Below are positions 19,227 to 28,321 of a stretch of DNA of 64,000 nucleotides, piece by piece. This DNA is from Lutibacter citreus (GTDB taxonomy: Bacteria; Bacteroidota; Bacteroidia; Flavobacteriales; Flavobacteriaceae), in NCBI RefSeq assembly GCF_003260195.1, contig NZ_QEIH01000002.1:124001-188000 (forward strand), in the 5' to 3' direction. Every line of letters starts with the position of its first letter. Position 1 is the first letter of the stretch. The notes under the pieces are model-generated. The model searched no databases, was not told the DNA's origin, and worked only from the letters and a program-made list of their open reading frames with translations. The translations under genes and the position numbers were made by a program.

Positions 19227-20384
19227 TTATATTTTACATAAAATAGCAGCCGCTTGCTTTAAAGTATCATCAGTTTTAGCAAAACAAAAACGTAAAACTT
19301 TTGTATCTAACCTATCTTCATTAAATACTGAAATTGGAATACTTGCTATTTTATATTCTTCAATCAATCTTTTTGCAAAAACAACATCATTTTCATCAGT
19401 AATATCTTTATAACTCATAATTTGAAAATACGTACCATTAGAAGGCTTAAACTTAAATCTAGAATCCTTCATTAAATCTAAAAATAAATCACGTTTTTTC
19501 TGATAAAAAACCCCAAGTTCCATATACGTTTCAGGGTTTTTTATATATTTTGCCAACCCCACTTGCATTGGATGATTTACACTAAATACATTAAATTGAT
19601 GCACTTTTTGAAATTCTTTCATCAAATACTTTGGAGCCAAACAATAACCTACTTTCCAGCCGGTATTATGAAATGTTTTTCCAAATGAAGCTGTTATAAA
19701 AGTTCTTTCGGCCAATCCTGGAAATAAAGCTGCAGACTGGTGTTGTTTATTATCAAAAATAATATGCTCATATACTTCATCACTTAACAATAATATATTT
19801 GTATCTCTCAGCAATCGCTCAAGACATTGCATATCTTCTTTTGAAAAAACCTTTCCTGATGGGTTATGCGGTGTATTTATTAAAATCATTTTGGTTTTAG
19901 AAGTAATTAACTTTTTAACCTCTTCCCAATTAACTTTAAACGTCTCAGGATTTAATTGATAAGAAACTACTTTTCCTCCAAATAATTGTATTGTTGGCTC
20001 ATAACTATCATAAGCAGGTTTAAAAATAATAACCTCATCACCAACATTAACAACTGCTGCAATTGCCGTAAAAATAGCTTGTGTTGCACCTGCGGTTATT
20101 GTGATTTCAGTTTCTGGATTGTAACTCGCTCCATACAAATTCTCCATCTTTTCAGAAATAGCTCTTCTTAAACTAAATATACCTTGCATTGGTGCATATT
20201 GATTTTTACCATTTAACATGGCATTATTCACCATTTGCTTCAACTCTAAAGAACTTTCAAAATTTGGAAATCCTTGAGATAAATTTATAGCATTATGTTT
20301 AAATGCTAAACCGCTCATTACTGAAAAAATAGAGCTTTCAACATTTGGTAATTTAGATTGAATATATGGATTGTATTTTGGCAT
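19227..20384 (-). CDS. methionine aminotransferase (YbdL-type, PLP-dependent)
   Basis: A 385-residue fold-type I class I/II aminotransferase. Seen: LSQGFPNFESS at the N-terminus, the NTPHNPSGKVF motif, LLSDEVYEHIIFD with the PLP-binding Asp/Tyr, SFGKTFHNTGWKVGY with the Schiff-base Lys (near residue 240), and the RFCFAKTDDTL Arg near the end. The SQGFPNF start and FGKTFHNTGWK motif are those of YbdL/kynurenine-aminotransferase-like enzymes that prefer Met, Phe and His and use glutamine-related keto acids. Same-strand company with a YafV-type amidase supports a methionine-salvage role (inference). Confidence 0.9.
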   Translation of the reverse strand: MPKYNPYIQSKLPNVESSIFSVMSGLAFKHNAINLSQGFPNFESSLELKQMVNNAMLNGKNQYAPMQGIFSLRRAISEKMENLYGASYNPETEITITAGATQAIFTAIAAVVNVGDEVIIFKPAYDSYEPTIQLFGGKVVSYQLNPETFKVNWEEVKKLITSKTKMILINTPHNPSGKVFSKEDMQCLERLLRDTNILLLSDEVYEHIIFDNKQHQSAALFPGLAERTFITASFGKTFHNTGWKVGYCLAPKYLMKEFQKVHQFNVFSVNHPMQVGLAKYIKNPETYMELGVFYQKKRDLFLDLMKDSRFKFKPSNGTYFQIMSYKDITDENDVVFAKRLIEEYKIASIPISVFNEDRLDTKVLRFCFAKTDDTLKQAAAILCKI

Positions 20385-20405
20385 TAAATTAAATATTTTG
20401 GACAG

Positions 20406-21578
20406 TTAATTTACCAGTTCATACTGCTTTTCTAATGGAACACCATAATGTGATTCCAATTCTGATTTTATCTTTCTAAAAAACTCTGTATCTGGTGGAA
20501 CATTAAAATTTTTCCAAAAATCGGCATGATAAGGAACTTTCATATCTCCCATATCCATTACTTCATTGTAATTTTTACCAAAGTTTATTTTCTTTCTGTT
20601 AGTTTCAATGCCCATTACAAAAGCCTCATGTCTGTAAGCTACTGTAATTTTATTATCTCCTTTTGTAATTCCCCTCAATTTTCGTTGATATTCAGGTAAC
20701 GGAACTGCTGATTTCCAAACACGATTATGATAACTTAAATACAACTTTCCGTCTTTATTTTTTTTATAAACATAAACCGCATCTAAATCTGAAGTCTCTA
20801 CTTTATAAATACCATAAGTGTCAACTCCTATATACAATCTTAAAAACCTTTGCTTTCCAATTCTACCTTCCATTATTACAACATCTTCACCATCATAAGA
20901 TGTATCACCTTTCTTTGTCCATTTATATTTTTTAAAAGGAATTCCTTCTCTTAATGGATTTCTAGTAGCCATTACTTTAATATTATGAATAGGAAATTTC
21001 TTTTTTACGAATCTATAATCTGCAGATTTTCTCCCTTCCATAATTTCAATATCATTAAACGCACTAACACCAACACCATAGTCAATTACATTAATATAGT
21101 GCTCCACAAAAAATCTTGATATACCTTCCTCTTCTGACGCTCTTCGGTAAAGAATTTTTAATTGATGTCTAGAGCCTACACTATTTTGTCGCAAATTTTT
21201 AATTGCCCTCTTAACGTAATCAACATTTTTCAATATTTCTACAGTAGATAAAGACGTTACATGTTCTTTTAAAACTATGTTTTTGTCTTTATTATTAATA
21301 AAATCTTGTACTTTAAGTTTTAGTGATTCAAATCCAATACTAGAGACAAATAAACTATCCTTCAAATTTTCTTTTGAAACTGAAAGCGTAAAACCACCTT
21401 CTTCAGTACTAGATGTACCATTATTTTTATTAAAAATTGTAATTGAAGCATATGGAATTGTCATATTAAATTCATCCTTAATAACTCCTTCTAATACCAT
21501 TTTTTCTTGTTGTGAAAAAACGGTTAAACTACTTGTAAAAAGTGCAATTAAAAGAATTTGTAATTTTATAAGCCTCAT
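20406..21578 (-). CDS. CarboxypepD-regulatory-like secreted protein
   Basis: A 390-residue secreted protein: signal peptide (residues 1-22, ending TVFSQ), then a carboxypeptidase-regulatory-like/peptidase-associated beta-sandwich (VLEGVIKDEFNMTIPYASITI, SSTEEGGFTLSV, FVSSIGFESLKL) to about 105, then a ~280-residue beta-rich domain of unknown function shared by many Bacteroidota proteins. It lacks a TonB plug or barrel. First gene of the same-strand group running down to the amidase (21 bp before the aminotransferase). Confidence 0.75.
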   Translation of the reverse strand: MRLIKLQILLIALFTSSLTVFSQQEKMVLEGVIKDEFNMTIPYASITIFNKNNGTSSTEEGGFTLSVSKENLKDSLFVSSIGFESLKLKVQDFINNKDKNIVLKEHVTSLSTVEILKNVDYVKRAIKNLRQNSVGSRHQLKILYRRASEEEGISRFFVEHYINVIDYGVGVSAFNDIEIMEGRKSADYRFVKKKFPIHNIKVMATRNPLREGIPFKKYKWTKKGDTSYDGEDVVIMEGRIGKQRFLRLYIGVDTYGIYKVETSDLDAVYVYKKNKDGKLYLSYHNRVWKSAVPLPEYQRKLRGITKGDNKITVAYRHEAFVMGIETNRKKINFGKNYNEVMDMGDMKVPYHADFWKNFNVPPDTEFFRKIKSELESHYGVPLEKQYELVN

Positions 21579-21644
21579 ATGATTTTAATTAAGTTTTAAA
21601 TATACACAATTTAACATTCTGAAGTAAACTCAATCAATAAAACA

Positions 21645-21676
21645 AAAAGCCTATTTTAGAAATAAAATAGGCTTTT
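21645..21676. terminator. strong hairpin, terminator-like
   Basis: A 14-bp perfect stem (AAAAGCCTATTTTA / TAAAATAGGCTTTT) with a GAAA loop. It lies between the CarboxypepD-reg gene and the remnant at 21677-21904, and is the second terminator downstream of sdhB on the minus strand. Confidence 0.8.
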
Positions 21677-21904
21677 AATTAACTTTATATGGTTTAGTAA
21701 TTTAATTTCTGTCTTTCTAGTTCCAAATACTTAAATCTATAACCTCGGTGATATGTTTCATAGTCAAATTTGGATATGTATTATTTAATCAAAAGCATAA
21801 ATAATAATATTACTTGAACCTCTTCAAAAGACTTCGTTTTTGTAATAATAAAATCCCACTTTGGAATTTAATGTTATTCCATATAAGAACAAAAAATATT
21901 TTCA
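21677..21904 (-). pseudogene. possible gene remnant between two terminators
   Basis: About 230 bp enclosed by two strong hairpins. Conceptual minus-strand translation gives protein-like pieces in two frames with stops: GITLNSKVGFYYYKNEVF then stop then RGSSNIIIYAFD, and, one base off, YISKFDYETYHRGYRFKYLE... ending LNY-stop at about 21690. They would join into one aromatic-rich C-terminus after one stop and one frameshift. I cannot identify a family; it may instead be a noncoding RNA or plain spacer. Confidence 0.3.
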
Positions 21905-21908
21905 ATAA

Positions 21909-21942
21909 AAAAGAGCCGTATTATTAAAAATACGGCTCTTTT
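21909..21942 (-). terminator. terminator of the sdhCAB operon
   Basis: A 14-bp perfect stem (AAAAGAGCCGTATT / AATACGGCTCTTTT) with a 6-nt loop, 22 bp downstream of the sdhB stop, with T-runs on both strands. Confidence 0.85.
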
Positions 21943-21963
21943 AATTATATATTTATTATTAAT

Positions 21964-22704
21964 CTACATACTTGCTTTTAGATATTCACGATTCATACGT
22001 GCAATATTTTCTAATGAAATTCCTTTAGGGCATTCCACCTCACAAGCACCAGTATTAGTACAGTTACCAAAACCTTCTTCATCCATTTGTTTAACCATAT
22101 TTCTAACTCGGTCTGCAGCTTCAATTTGACCTTGAGGCAATAATGCAAACTGAGAAACTTTAGCAGAAACAAATAACATTGCTGAAGAGTTTTTACAACT
22201 AGCAACACAAGCTCCACAACCAATACAAGCAGCAGCATCCATAGATAAATCTGCATTGTGCTTAGAAATAGGAATTGCATTTGCATCTTGTGTATTTCCT
22301 GAAGTATTTACAGAAATATACCCACCAGCTTGTTGAATACGCTCAAAAGCCATACGGTCTACAATTAAATCTTTAATTACCGGGAATGCTTTAGCTCTCC
22401 AAGGCTCAATATAAATAGTATCACCGTCTTTAAACATACGCATATGTAACTGACAAGTTGTAATACCTCTATCTGGACCGTGTGGTTCACCATTAATATG
22501 TAATGAACACATACCACAAATACCTTCTCTACAATCGTGATCAAAAGCTACAGGAACTTCTCCTTTAGCTACTAAACCTTCATTTAACACATCCATCATT
22601 TCTAAGAATGACATGTGTTCTGAAATATCGGTAACTTTATATTCGACCATTTGACCTTTATCTTGAGGCCCTTTTTGTCTCCAAATTTTTAACGTTAAAT
22701 CCAT
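21964..22704 (-). CDS. sdhB: succinate dehydrogenase / fumarate reductase iron-sulfur subunit
   Basis: A 246-residue electron-transfer subunit. The plant-type [2Fe-2S] motif CREGICGMC with its fourth Cys in GITTCQLH is present, and the C-terminal ferredoxin part has [11 protein letters not shown] and [14 protein letters not shown] for the [4Fe-4S] and [3Fe-4S] clusters. It carries electrons from the SdhA flavin to the membrane quinone/haem subunit. Last gene of the three-gene operon (10 bp after sdhA). Confidence 0.96.
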   Translation of the reverse strand: MDLTLKIWRQKGPQDKGQMVEYKVTDISEHMSFLEMMDVLNEGLVAKGEVPVAFDHDCREGICGMCSLHINGEPHGPDRGITTCQLHMRMFKDGDTIYIEPWRAKAFPVIKDLIVDRMAFERIQQAGGYISVNTSGNTQDANAIPISKHNADLSMDAAACIGCGACVASCKNSSAMLFVSAKVSQFALLPQGQIEAADRVRNMVKQMDEEGFGNCTNTGACEVECPKGISLENIARMNREYLKASM

Positions 22705-22714
22705 ATTGTCTTTC

Positions 22715-24718
22715 TTATTTGTATGAACGAGTTTTTAATTCGATATCTTTAAATTCTAATTGTTCTTTATGTAAAATAGCTTCGCTAGGTTTACCTGTAT
22801 ATTCCCAAGCAGCAACATACGCAAAGTTTTTATCATCACGTTTTGCTTCTCCATCTTCAGTAACGTGTTCTTCACGGAAGTGACCTCCACATGATTCTTC
22901 ACGATTTAAAGCATCCTTTGCAAATAACTCACCTAATTCTAAGAAATCAGCAACTCTACCAGCTTTTTCAAGCTCAGCATTCATTTCATTTAAATCTCCA
23001 GGAACTTTTACGTTTTTCCAGAAATCTTCACGAATATCTTGAATTTCTTTAATCGCTTCTTTTAAGTGTTTTTCATTACGAGCCATCCCTACTTTATTCC
23101 ACATAACTAAACCTAGTTTTTTATGGAAATAATCTACAGAATGCGTTCCGTTATTATTAATGAAAAATTCTAATTTTTCTTTTATTTCTTTTTCAGCTGC
23201 GTCAAACTCAGCAGAATCTGTTGGAATTGCACCAGTTCTAATATCATCAGATAAATATTCTCCAATAGTATAAGGTAATACAAAATAACCATCAGCCAAC
23301 CCTTGCATTAAAGCAGAAGCTCCAAGTCTGTTTGCACCGTGATCAGAGAAGTTAGCTTCACCAATACAATATAAACCAGGTACTGTAGTCATTAAGTTAT
23401 AATCAACCCAAACACCACCCATTGTATAGTGTGTTGCAGGATAAATCATCATTGGAGTTTTGTATGGATTCTCATCAACGATTTTCTCATACATTTGGAA
23501 CAAGTTACCGTATTTTTCTTCAATAACAGCTTCTCCTAATTCAGTAATTACTTCTTTTGAAGCATTAGTTAAACCTTTAAGCTTTGCTTGAATAGTTCCA
23601 TAACGGTTAATTGCATAAGCAAAATCTAAATAAACAGCTTCACCAGTAGCATTAACTCCAAAACCAGCATCACAACGTTCTTTTGCAGCTCTTGATGCAA
23701 CATCACGTGGTACTAAGTTACCAAATGCAGGATATCTTCTTTCTAAATAGTAATCTCTATTTTCCTCAGCAATTGCAGTAGGTTTTAATTTTCCTTCTTG
23801 AATTGCTTTTGCATCTTCAATTTTTGCAGGAACCCAAATTCTACCATCATTACGTAATGATTCAGACATTAACGTTAATTTAGATTGGTAATCACCTGAA
23901 CGAGGAATACACGTAGGGTGAATTTGTGTAAAACAAGGATTTGCAAAATATGCTCCTTTTTTATGAATTTTCCAAGCTGCAGTTGCATTAGATCCCATTG
24001 CGTTAGTAGATAAGAAATATACATTTCCATAACCACCAGTTGCAATAACTACTGCGTGAGCTGAATGACGCTCAATTTCACCAGTAATTAAATTACGCGC
24101 AATAATACCTCTTGCTTTTCCATCAACTTTTACAACATCTAGCATTTCGTGACGATTGAACATTTCAATATTTCCACGAGCTATTTGACGGTTCATTGCT
24201 GAATAACAACCTAATAATAATTGTTGTCCTGTTTGTCCTTTAGCGTAAAAAGTACGAGATACTAATACCCCACCAAATGAACGGTTATCAAGTAAACCAC
24301 CATAATCACGTGCAAAAGGAACACCTTGTGCAACACATTGATCAATAATAGCTCCTGAAACCTCTGCCAAACGGTGTACATTCCCTTCACGAGAACGGTA
24401 ATCTCCACCTTTTACTGTATCATAAAATAAACGATAGTCAGAATCACCATCATTTTGATAATTTTTTGATGCATTGATACCTCCTTGTGCTGCAATTGAA
24501 TGCGCTCTACGTGGAGAATCTTGGTAAGCAAATGCTTTTACGTTATATCCTAATTCTGCTAACGAAGCCGCTGCAGAACCTCCTGCTAAACCTGTTCCAA
24601 CAACAATAATATCAATATTACGTTTGTTTGCTGGGTTTACCAGATTTACATTTTCTTTATAAGTTGTCCATTTATCTTTAATTGGACCCTGTGGTACTTT
24701 TGAATTTAAAGTCGTCAT
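22715..24718 (-). CDS. sdhA: succinate dehydrogenase / fumarate reductase flavoprotein subunit
   Basis: A 667-residue flavoprotein that oxidises succinate to fumarate. Seen: the FAD-binding [18 protein letters not shown] near residue 40, the histidyl-[14 protein letters not shown] motif, and the catalytic [11 protein letters not shown] and [21 protein letters not shown] segments. The extra length and the [23 protein letters not shown] stretch match the B-type family of Bacteroidota and epsilonproteobacteria. Middle gene of the operon (12 bp after sdhC). Confidence 0.97.
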   Translation of the reverse strand: MTTLNSKVPQGPIKDKWTTYKENVNLVNPANKRNIDIIVVGTGLAGGSAAASLAELGYNVKAFAYQDSPRRAHSIAAQGGINASKNYQNDGDSDYRLFYDTVKGGDYRSREGNVHRLAEVSGAIIDQCVAQGVPFARDYGGLLDNRSFGGVLVSRTFYAKGQTGQQLLLGCYSAMNRQIARGNIEMFNRHEMLDVVKVDGKARGIIARNLITGEIERHSAHAVVIATGGYGNVYFLSTNAMGSNATAAWKIHKKGAYFANPCFTQIHPTCIPRSGDYQSKLTLMSESLRNDGRIWVPAKIEDAKAIQEGKLKPTAIAEENRDYYLERRYPAFGNLVPRDVASRAAKERCDAGFGVNATGEAVYLDFAYAINRYGTIQAKLKGLTNASKEVITELGEAVIEEKYGNLFQMYEKIVDENPYKTPMMIYPATHYTMGGVWVDYNLMTTVPGLYCIGEANFSDHGANRLGASALMQGLADGYFVLPYTIGEYLSDDIRTGAIPTDSAEFDAAEKEIKEKLEFFINNNGTHSVDYFHKKLGLVMWNKVGMARNEKHLKEAIKEIQDIREDFWKNVKVPGDLNEMNAELEKAGRVADFLELGELFAKDALNREESCGGHFREEHVTEDGEAKRDDKNFAYVAAWEYTGKPSEAILHKEQLEFKDIELKTRSYK

Positions 24719-24730
24719 AGTTATCTAAGA

Positions 24731-25405
24731 TTAATGGTTAAAATGGTGACATAATGCTACAATAATAAATCCTAAAGGAATTACAATTGAATAAAATTTA
24801 CCAAATGCTTTTACAAAACCAGTGTATTTGTTGTTGAAACCCATTGATTGAAATGCAGATTGAAAACCGTGCATTAAATGAATTGCTAATAAAACAAAAG
24901 CAACTACATAAGCTCCAACTCTTAATGGATTTGCAAATTTGTGTTGTAATTCTTCAAAATAACGATATCCTTCTTCACCTGGTAAAACACCAGACATGTC
25001 TCCTAAGACATATTTAGTATTCAATTCAGGAATCCAAAAATCGATGAAGTGTAACACGATAAAAGCCAAAATAACTGCTCCAGAAATAATCATATTTCTA
25101 GATGCCCAAGTTGAACTTGCTGCTCCGTTAAATTTAGCATACTTTACATTTCTAGCTCCTCTATTCCTTAGCTCTAATACAAATCCCATCACAAAGTGAA
25201 AAACAACTCCAAAAATTAATACCGGTTGCATAGCAAACTGTATTAATGGATTTGTCCCCATAAAATGAGAAGCTTCGTTAAAAGCATCTGCACTAAATAA
25301 TGAAGTTAAATTAACTGCTAAATGAATAATTAAGAAAATGATAAGGAAAAGTGCTGACAATGCCATGGCTACTTTCCTTGCAATTGATGATGATAAAACG
25401 CTCAT
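24731..25405 (-). CDS. sdhC: succinate dehydrogenase cytochrome b subunit (B-type)
   Basis: A 224-residue membrane subunit with five transmembrane helices and well-placed histidines (IIHLAVN, FHFVMGF, VLHFIDFW, AIHLMHGFQSAF, CHHFNH) for two haem b groups, as in single-subunit B-type anchors. It passes electrons to menaquinone. It opens the sdhCAB operon; a -7 box lies at 25430-25437. Confidence 0.94.
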   Translation of the reverse strand: MSVLSSSIARKVAMALSALFLIIFLIIHLAVNLTSLFSADAFNEASHFMGTNPLIQFAMQPVLIFGVVFHFVMGFVLELRNRGARNVKYAKFNGAASSTWASRNMIISGAVILAFIVLHFIDFWIPELNTKYVLGDMSGVLPGEEGYRYFEELQHKFANPLRVGAYVVAFVLLAIHLMHGFQSAFQSMGFNNKYTGFVKAFGKFYSIVIPLGFIIVALCHHFNH

Positions 25406-25429
25406 TTTTTATTATTTTTTTTAAAGGCA

Positions 25430-25437
25430 CAAAGATA
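25430..25437 (-). promoter_or_regulatory. -7 promoter box of sdhCAB
   Basis: TATCTTTG on the minus strand, an exact TAnnTTTG match giving a leader of about 20 nt before sdhC. Confidence 0.55.
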
Positions 25438-25699
25438 CTCATTTCTCACTTCAAATTAAAGATAAAATGACCTTTTAGCTTTATTTAGAATGGTTATAAA
25501 AAACACACCACAAGCTTAAAAACTTAACCGGCATAAAGATTAGTAGATCTTTTTATCAATTAAAAACAATACCAATATAAGCTTAATTCTGGTTAAAAGA
25601 ATTAAAAAACAAACCTAGAGGTTTCTACTTTCTGTTATAGCTATCAAAAACCAGGTTATTTAAAGATAGGAAAAACAACGTTTTGACTCTATTTTTTAT

Positions 25700-26932
25700 T
25701 TAAAAATTAAAACGAGGATTAACAATTGAATTATACATGGAGCCAAAAGAATAATTAAGCCCCATTCTTAATGAATAATTATAACCAGATTTTGCTTGTT
25801 TTTGGGCCAATAATAAATCCTCTAAAGAAATATCACCAGCTGCTAAATTTAGTTGGTTATCTGTTATTTTATAATTTCCATTTACACTTAATGAAAGCCC
25901 TTTAAACACTCTAAAGTTAGTTCCAAGTCTAAAAGCCAGCGCACTTAATTTTGAATCATGTAAATAATGTTCGTAAGATAATTCACTACTAATATTTCCC
26001 CATTTTTGCAATACACTTCCTCCTAAATTTAAACCATGTTCCCAAAGTAGCTCCTCATCTTCACCGTATATAGTTGTTTCAATATAATCATTCTGACTAG
26101 CTCCAATTCTATAAGATAAAACAAGTTGCTTTTTAGAAGATTCTTTATAGGTAAAGAAATTATATTCAATGGCAGGTTTTAAATACGATGAAAAATCATA
26201 ATTATTGTAGGTTGATTTATAAATACCTCCAAATACACCTGCAGACCAATGACTGTTTAAACTAAATATATTAGAAATACGCAAAGAGCTTGACTTCTGA
26301 TTTGTTATAATTGTATCAGTGACTTTTCTAAATGTTTTTTTATCATTAGAATTGCTAATTCTAAAAAAGAATTTATTATTCTCTGTTACCCTTTTTGCCG
26401 AAACATTATAATTTAAGTATCGGGATTCTTTAACTTCTTGCCCTGTAAAACTTCCTCTAAACCCAACATTAAACGCCCATTTATTCCAAGGATCTCCCAC
26501 TTCAACATCCTCTTCATTTTCATCTTCCTCTTTTAAATGTATAGAAATTACATCATCATTCCCACTGCGGATCCAAAATTTAACCAAACCTAATTTAATA
26601 TACTCAAAAATCATATCTCTAACCTCGGCTTGAGTATCATCAGATTTTGTAGAAAAATTCAACCAATTTCTATTTTTCTTATAACGTCCCTGACCAAGAA
26701 AATCAATTTCATATTTTTTACCTCCACTTCCATTTGACTGAATTCTAAATAGAATATAAACATCTGCAAAATTCTGATCTCTAACAAAATCAACATGACT
26801 CAAATTTTGTTTTATATAAGATTCATCACAATTTGAACAATCCAAAAATAGTTTTAAATCAGAATGCTTCTTTTCCTGAGATGACAATTGAAATAAAGAA
26901 AATAATGTTATAAAAAGAAGAAAATTTTTCAT
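25700..26932 (-). CDS. outer-membrane protein with N-terminal periplasmic domain
   Basis: A 410-residue protein: signal peptide (residues 1-19), a soluble alpha/beta domain at about 20-150 (LKLFLDCSNCDESYIKQNLSHVDFVRD..., with a close CSNC pair), an acidic linker (EEDENEEDVEVGD), and a ~250-residue Tyr-rich beta-barrel ending in RFNF. This two-part layout recurs in Bacteroidota proteins of unknown function; the N-domain resembles nucleotide-independent assembly-type domains, but I cannot assign it. Monocistronic, with a -7 box at 26976-26983. Confidence 0.7.
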   Translation of the reverse strand: MKNFLLFITLFSLFQLSSQEKKHSDLKLFLDCSNCDESYIKQNLSHVDFVRDQNFADVYILFRIQSNGSGGKKYEIDFLGQGRYKKNRNWLNFSTKSDDTQAEVRDMIFEYIKLGLVKFWIRSGNDDVISIHLKEEDENEEDVEVGDPWNKWAFNVGFRGSFTGQEVKESRYLNYNVSAKRVTENNKFFFRISNSNDKKTFRKVTDTIITNQKSSSLRISNIFSLNSHWSAGVFGGIYKSTYNNYDFSSYLKPAIEYNFFTYKESSKKQLVLSYRIGASQNDYIETTIYGEDEELLWEHGLNLGGSVLQKWGNISSELSYEHYLHDSKLSALAFRLGTNFRVFKGLSLSVNGNYKITDNQLNLAAGDISLEDLLLAQKQAKSGYNYSLRMGLNYSFGSMYNSIVNPRFNF

Positions 26933-26975
26933 TTTGAATTCTAAAGTTTAACGCGTCGATAAAAATATTTAGTTA

Positions 26976-26983
26976 CAAATATA
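26976..26983 (-). promoter_or_regulatory. -7 promoter box of the outer-membrane protein gene
   Basis: TATATTTG on the minus strand matches TAnnTTTG, about 44 bp upstream of the ATG at 26932. Confidence 0.45.
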
Positions 26984-27199
26984 AACGTAAAAAATACATT
27001 TAAGCATTAAATTGAACATTTCTAATACTTTGTAGAAACAACACGCTTCTTACTCTTCCAATTTTGGAATTGATATTCTTTAAGAATCGCACCTTTTCAA
27101 CTAAAAAAACTCGATTGGAATCTTTCTTTAGAGCTTATAAACTTCCTCTTTTTATTAAAAGTCTAATCTTTTCTTTTTTATCCTAGCCCAAACTTATTA

Positions 27200-27316
27200 T
27201 TAAATAAATCCATCTATTTTTAAAGCATCTACCAAATATTTAACTAATAATGTAGTGGTTGCAATTGAATCGGAAACTTTTATAGCTTTTTCTAAAATTA
27301 TTTCCGCTTTATTCAC
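27200..27316 (-). CDS. possible small protein or gene remnant (38 aa)
   Basis: A GTG-started frame in an otherwise gene-free stretch (26984-27374) encodes a 38-residue, mainly helical peptide: it begins MNKAEIILEKAIKVSDS and ends VDALKIDGFI. Its codon pattern and amphipathicity look coding, unlike the flanking AT-rich sequence, but no start context or promoter is seen. It could be a short gene or the tail of a decayed one. The rest of the stretch shows nothing recognisable. Confidence 0.3.
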   Translation of the reverse strand: MNKAEIILEKAIKVSDSIATTTLLVKYLVDALKIDGFI

Positions 27317-27374
27317 TTTAAAAGGATGTAAAAGTATCTAAGTTTTAAAAAGGAATGAATAAGTTTTTTACTCT

Positions 27375-28220
27375 TTAAAAATTAGATTGATGCATTGCAA
27401 GAAAAGGAGTTTTAGAATAGTACTCTAAATTTTCTTTTTTTGGTCTAAAAAGTATTTGTTCTAATAAATTCAAATTTTTTGCAGCCAATACAATTATATT
27501 AACCTTCTTTTCTTTTATGAATTCCTCTATAGATTCCTCTAAATTTTTATTTACTTTAGAATTAAAACTATGATTTTTATTTATAAAATAATCATGCAAT
27601 GTTTCTTTATTCCAAGTTTGTTCTTTACTTAATTTGTATATTTCTTTACTTAGGTATAAAAAACGAATTGAAGAATTACTATAACAATCTCTATTTGTTA
27701 AATCTTGTAATAATTTTCCTTCGTAAAAATTTGTATAATCTGTTGGGAATCCTATTTCATTTAATCTATTAAAACAAGCATCTTCTGGAACTATTAATAC
27801 AGAGCATTTTACTTTAGTAATTACTTCTTCAGAAATAGATTTTTTATTCTTTTTCCCATTAATAGTCATATCATCTGCACCAATAACAATTAAATCAATT
27901 TTTTTATTTCGTACTTGATTTCTTGTAGCTTCAACTATGTTGTTATCATCAATAATTGGAATAAATGTATGATCTCCTTTTATAGAAAGTAAATTGATTT
28001 TTTGAATTAATTTATCAAAAGCCCTTTTAGAATCTCTTTTACTATAAACTTTCACCAATTCTAATTGGTCGTGAATTTCGTCTTCAATTTCATTCTCATA
28101 TCTTTTTCCAGCATGTAGTAAATGGAAAGAGCATTGAGTGTTTTGCAACAACTCAAGAACATACTCAATAGAGTTCCATGATTTTTTAGAAAAATCAGTT
28201 AAAATTAATACGTTTTTCAT
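27375..28220 (-). CDS. universal stress protein with two UspA domains
   Basis: A 281-residue protein made of two tandem UspA-like domains. Domain 1 starts MKNVLILTDFSKKSWNSIEYVL and carries KIDLIVIGADDM and CSVLIVPEDA; domain 2 is degenerate, with VNIIVLAAKNL and TPFLAMHQSNF. The open frame extends to an upstream start at 28274, but a -7 promoter box at 28238-28245 lies inside that extension, and USP proteins start directly with the first strand, so the ATG at 28220 is chosen. It follows the sensor-regulator pair on the same strand, suggesting that they control it. Confidence 0.85.
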   Translation of the reverse strand: MKNVLILTDFSKKSWNSIEYVLELLQNTQCSFHLLHAGKRYENEIEDEIHDQLELVKVYSKRDSKRAFDKLIQKINLLSIKGDHTFIPIIDDNNIVEATRNQVRNKKIDLIVIGADDMTINGKKNKKSISEEVITKVKCSVLIVPEDACFNRLNEIGFPTDYTNFYEGKLLQDLTNRDCYSNSSIRFLYLSKEIYKLSKEQTWNKETLHDYFINKNHSFNSKVNKNLEESIEEFIKEKKVNIIVLAAKNLNLLEQILFRPKKENLEYYSKTPFLAMHQSNF

Positions 28221-28237
28221 TATTCTTAATATTACTG

Positions 28238-28245
28238 CAAACATA
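28238..28245 (-). promoter_or_regulatory. -7 promoter box of the universal stress protein gene
   Basis: TATGTTTG on the minus strand, 17 nt before the ATG at 28220. Its position rules out the longer reading of the gene. Confidence 0.5.
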
Positions 28246-28321
28246 TAGTATGCAGTATTAATAAGAAATGACATAAATCAGTGAAATTATTTCTTAAAGT
28301 TGCTCTTTTTAAATAAAGAAA

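Noticed and set aside
22011..22286. A 91-codon frame overlapping sdhB.
   Set aside because: Leu/Val-rich shadow of sdhB in another frame; sdhB itself has all cluster cysteines.
25488..25504. TTTAGAAT-G-GTTATAAA upstream of sdhC as a third copy of the suf operator.
   Set aside because: The right half matches poorly and the site is about 60 bp upstream of the -7 box, unlike the two suf sites.
28221..28274. Longer N-terminus for the universal stress protein.
   Set aside because: A promoter box lies inside the extension and the USP fold starts at MKNVLILTDFS.
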